DNA of 13,553 bases from Armatimonadota bacterium (GTDB taxonomy: Bacteria > Armatimonadota > Fimbriimonadia > Fimbriimonadales > Fimbriimonadaceae). Below are positions 13,444 to 13,553 of this stretch, piece after piece (position 1 is the first letter of the stretch; each line of letters opens with the position of its first letter). Both the position numbers and the translations under genes were made by a program. The notes under the pieces are model-generated. The model was given only the letters and a program-made list of their open reading frames with translations, made no database searches and was not told the DNA's origin. Location: positions 1-13,553 of the forward strand of contig JAEVZK010000037.1 of assembly GCA_023392285.1 (NCBI GenBank), in the 5' to 3' direction.

Positions 13444-13553
13444 ATCTGCATAGACCGCTAACGCGGTCGAAGCGCGGGGGAAGTCCGGTGTGAATCCGGC
13501 GCTGTGCCGCAACGGTGATGAGTTTCCAACTCCAGCCCGAATGCCCGTTTGGC
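13444..13553 (+). ncRNA. Cobalamin (B12) riboswitch, 3' end cut by window
   Basis: The conserved core is plain: GGGGGAAGTCCGGTGTGAAT (13476-13495) then CCGGCGCTGTGCCGC and AACGGTGATGAG, and a B12 box AGCCCGAATGCCCG at 13534-13547. A strong helix GACCGC-TAAC-GCGGTC (13453-13468) precedes it, and AGCGC 13471-13475 can pair with GCGCT 13499-13503. Such elements bind adenosyl- or other cobalamins and usually reduce expression of B12 uptake or synthesis genes, or of B12-independent enzymes. The regulated gene, the 3' side of the closing helix and the expression platform are beyond the right edge, so the output cannot be read here. Confidence 0.92.

Larger units (their letters stand above)
12948..13553. 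other. Gene-free 606-base region with repeats, promoter and riboswitch
   Basis: No reading frame here is convincing. From left to right it contains a 40-base unstructured spacer with a truncated repeat relic (GGCTCGAACTGACGA at 12981-12995), three 43-bp tandem units, two direct copies and two decayed inverted copies of a dispersed repeat, a sigma70-type promoter and the start of a cobalamin riboswitch. The stretch 13255-13330 shows nothing I can name. Confidence 0.8.

Overview
The window is a dense piece of bacterial chromosome. By eye it has mid-50s % GC, ordinary housekeeping genes, few good Shine-Dalgarno sites and several non-ATG starts. Gene content and protein style suggest a free-living, non-proteobacterial bacterium. 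Armatimonadota (Fimbriimonadia-like) is my best guess, but that rests on an impression of the proteins and on the M50 protease-trpS pairing, not on a search.

Left part, minus strand (1-8601). Read in the direction of transcription: a large secreted GH2 beta-galactosidase with added C-terminal domains; a short gap with a promoter placed very close to the next start; an Hsp20 chaperone gene whose stop overlaps the start of lon; the Lon protease; a small two-helix membrane protein of unknown function starting 9 bases after lon; then a small exported protein that is only the C-terminal domain of a 5'-nucleotidase; and an exported M28 zinc peptidase or glutaminyl cyclase that runs off the left edge. 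The last two genes overlap by about 109 bases. The hsp20-lon pair is a protein quality-control unit.

Right part, plus strand (about 8659-12947). A multi-pass membrane protein is divergent from the beta-galactosidase. It is followed by a small exported DUF1579-like protein and a tightly packed set: lysA (diaminopimelate decarboxylase, last step of lysine synthesis), a membrane M50 metalloprotease whose TTG start lies inside the end of lysA, and trpS (tryptophanyl-tRNA synthetase) three bases later.

The last 606 bases (12948-13553) hold no gene but much structure: three 43-bp tandem units, each with two small dyads (one followed by a T-run, so possibly terminator-like); two direct copies of a 'TCGTCATTCCGAGC' dispersed repeat and decayed inverted copies of it; a good sigma70-type promoter whose -35 element falls inside one decayed repeat; and a cobalamin riboswitch starting about 7 bases after that promoter. 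The gene it controls lies beyond the right edge.

No defence system, prophage, CRISPR array or insertion sequence is visible. The most interesting material is the terminal regulatory and repeat region, the overlapping exported-protein pair at the left, and odd features inside trpS and lysA.
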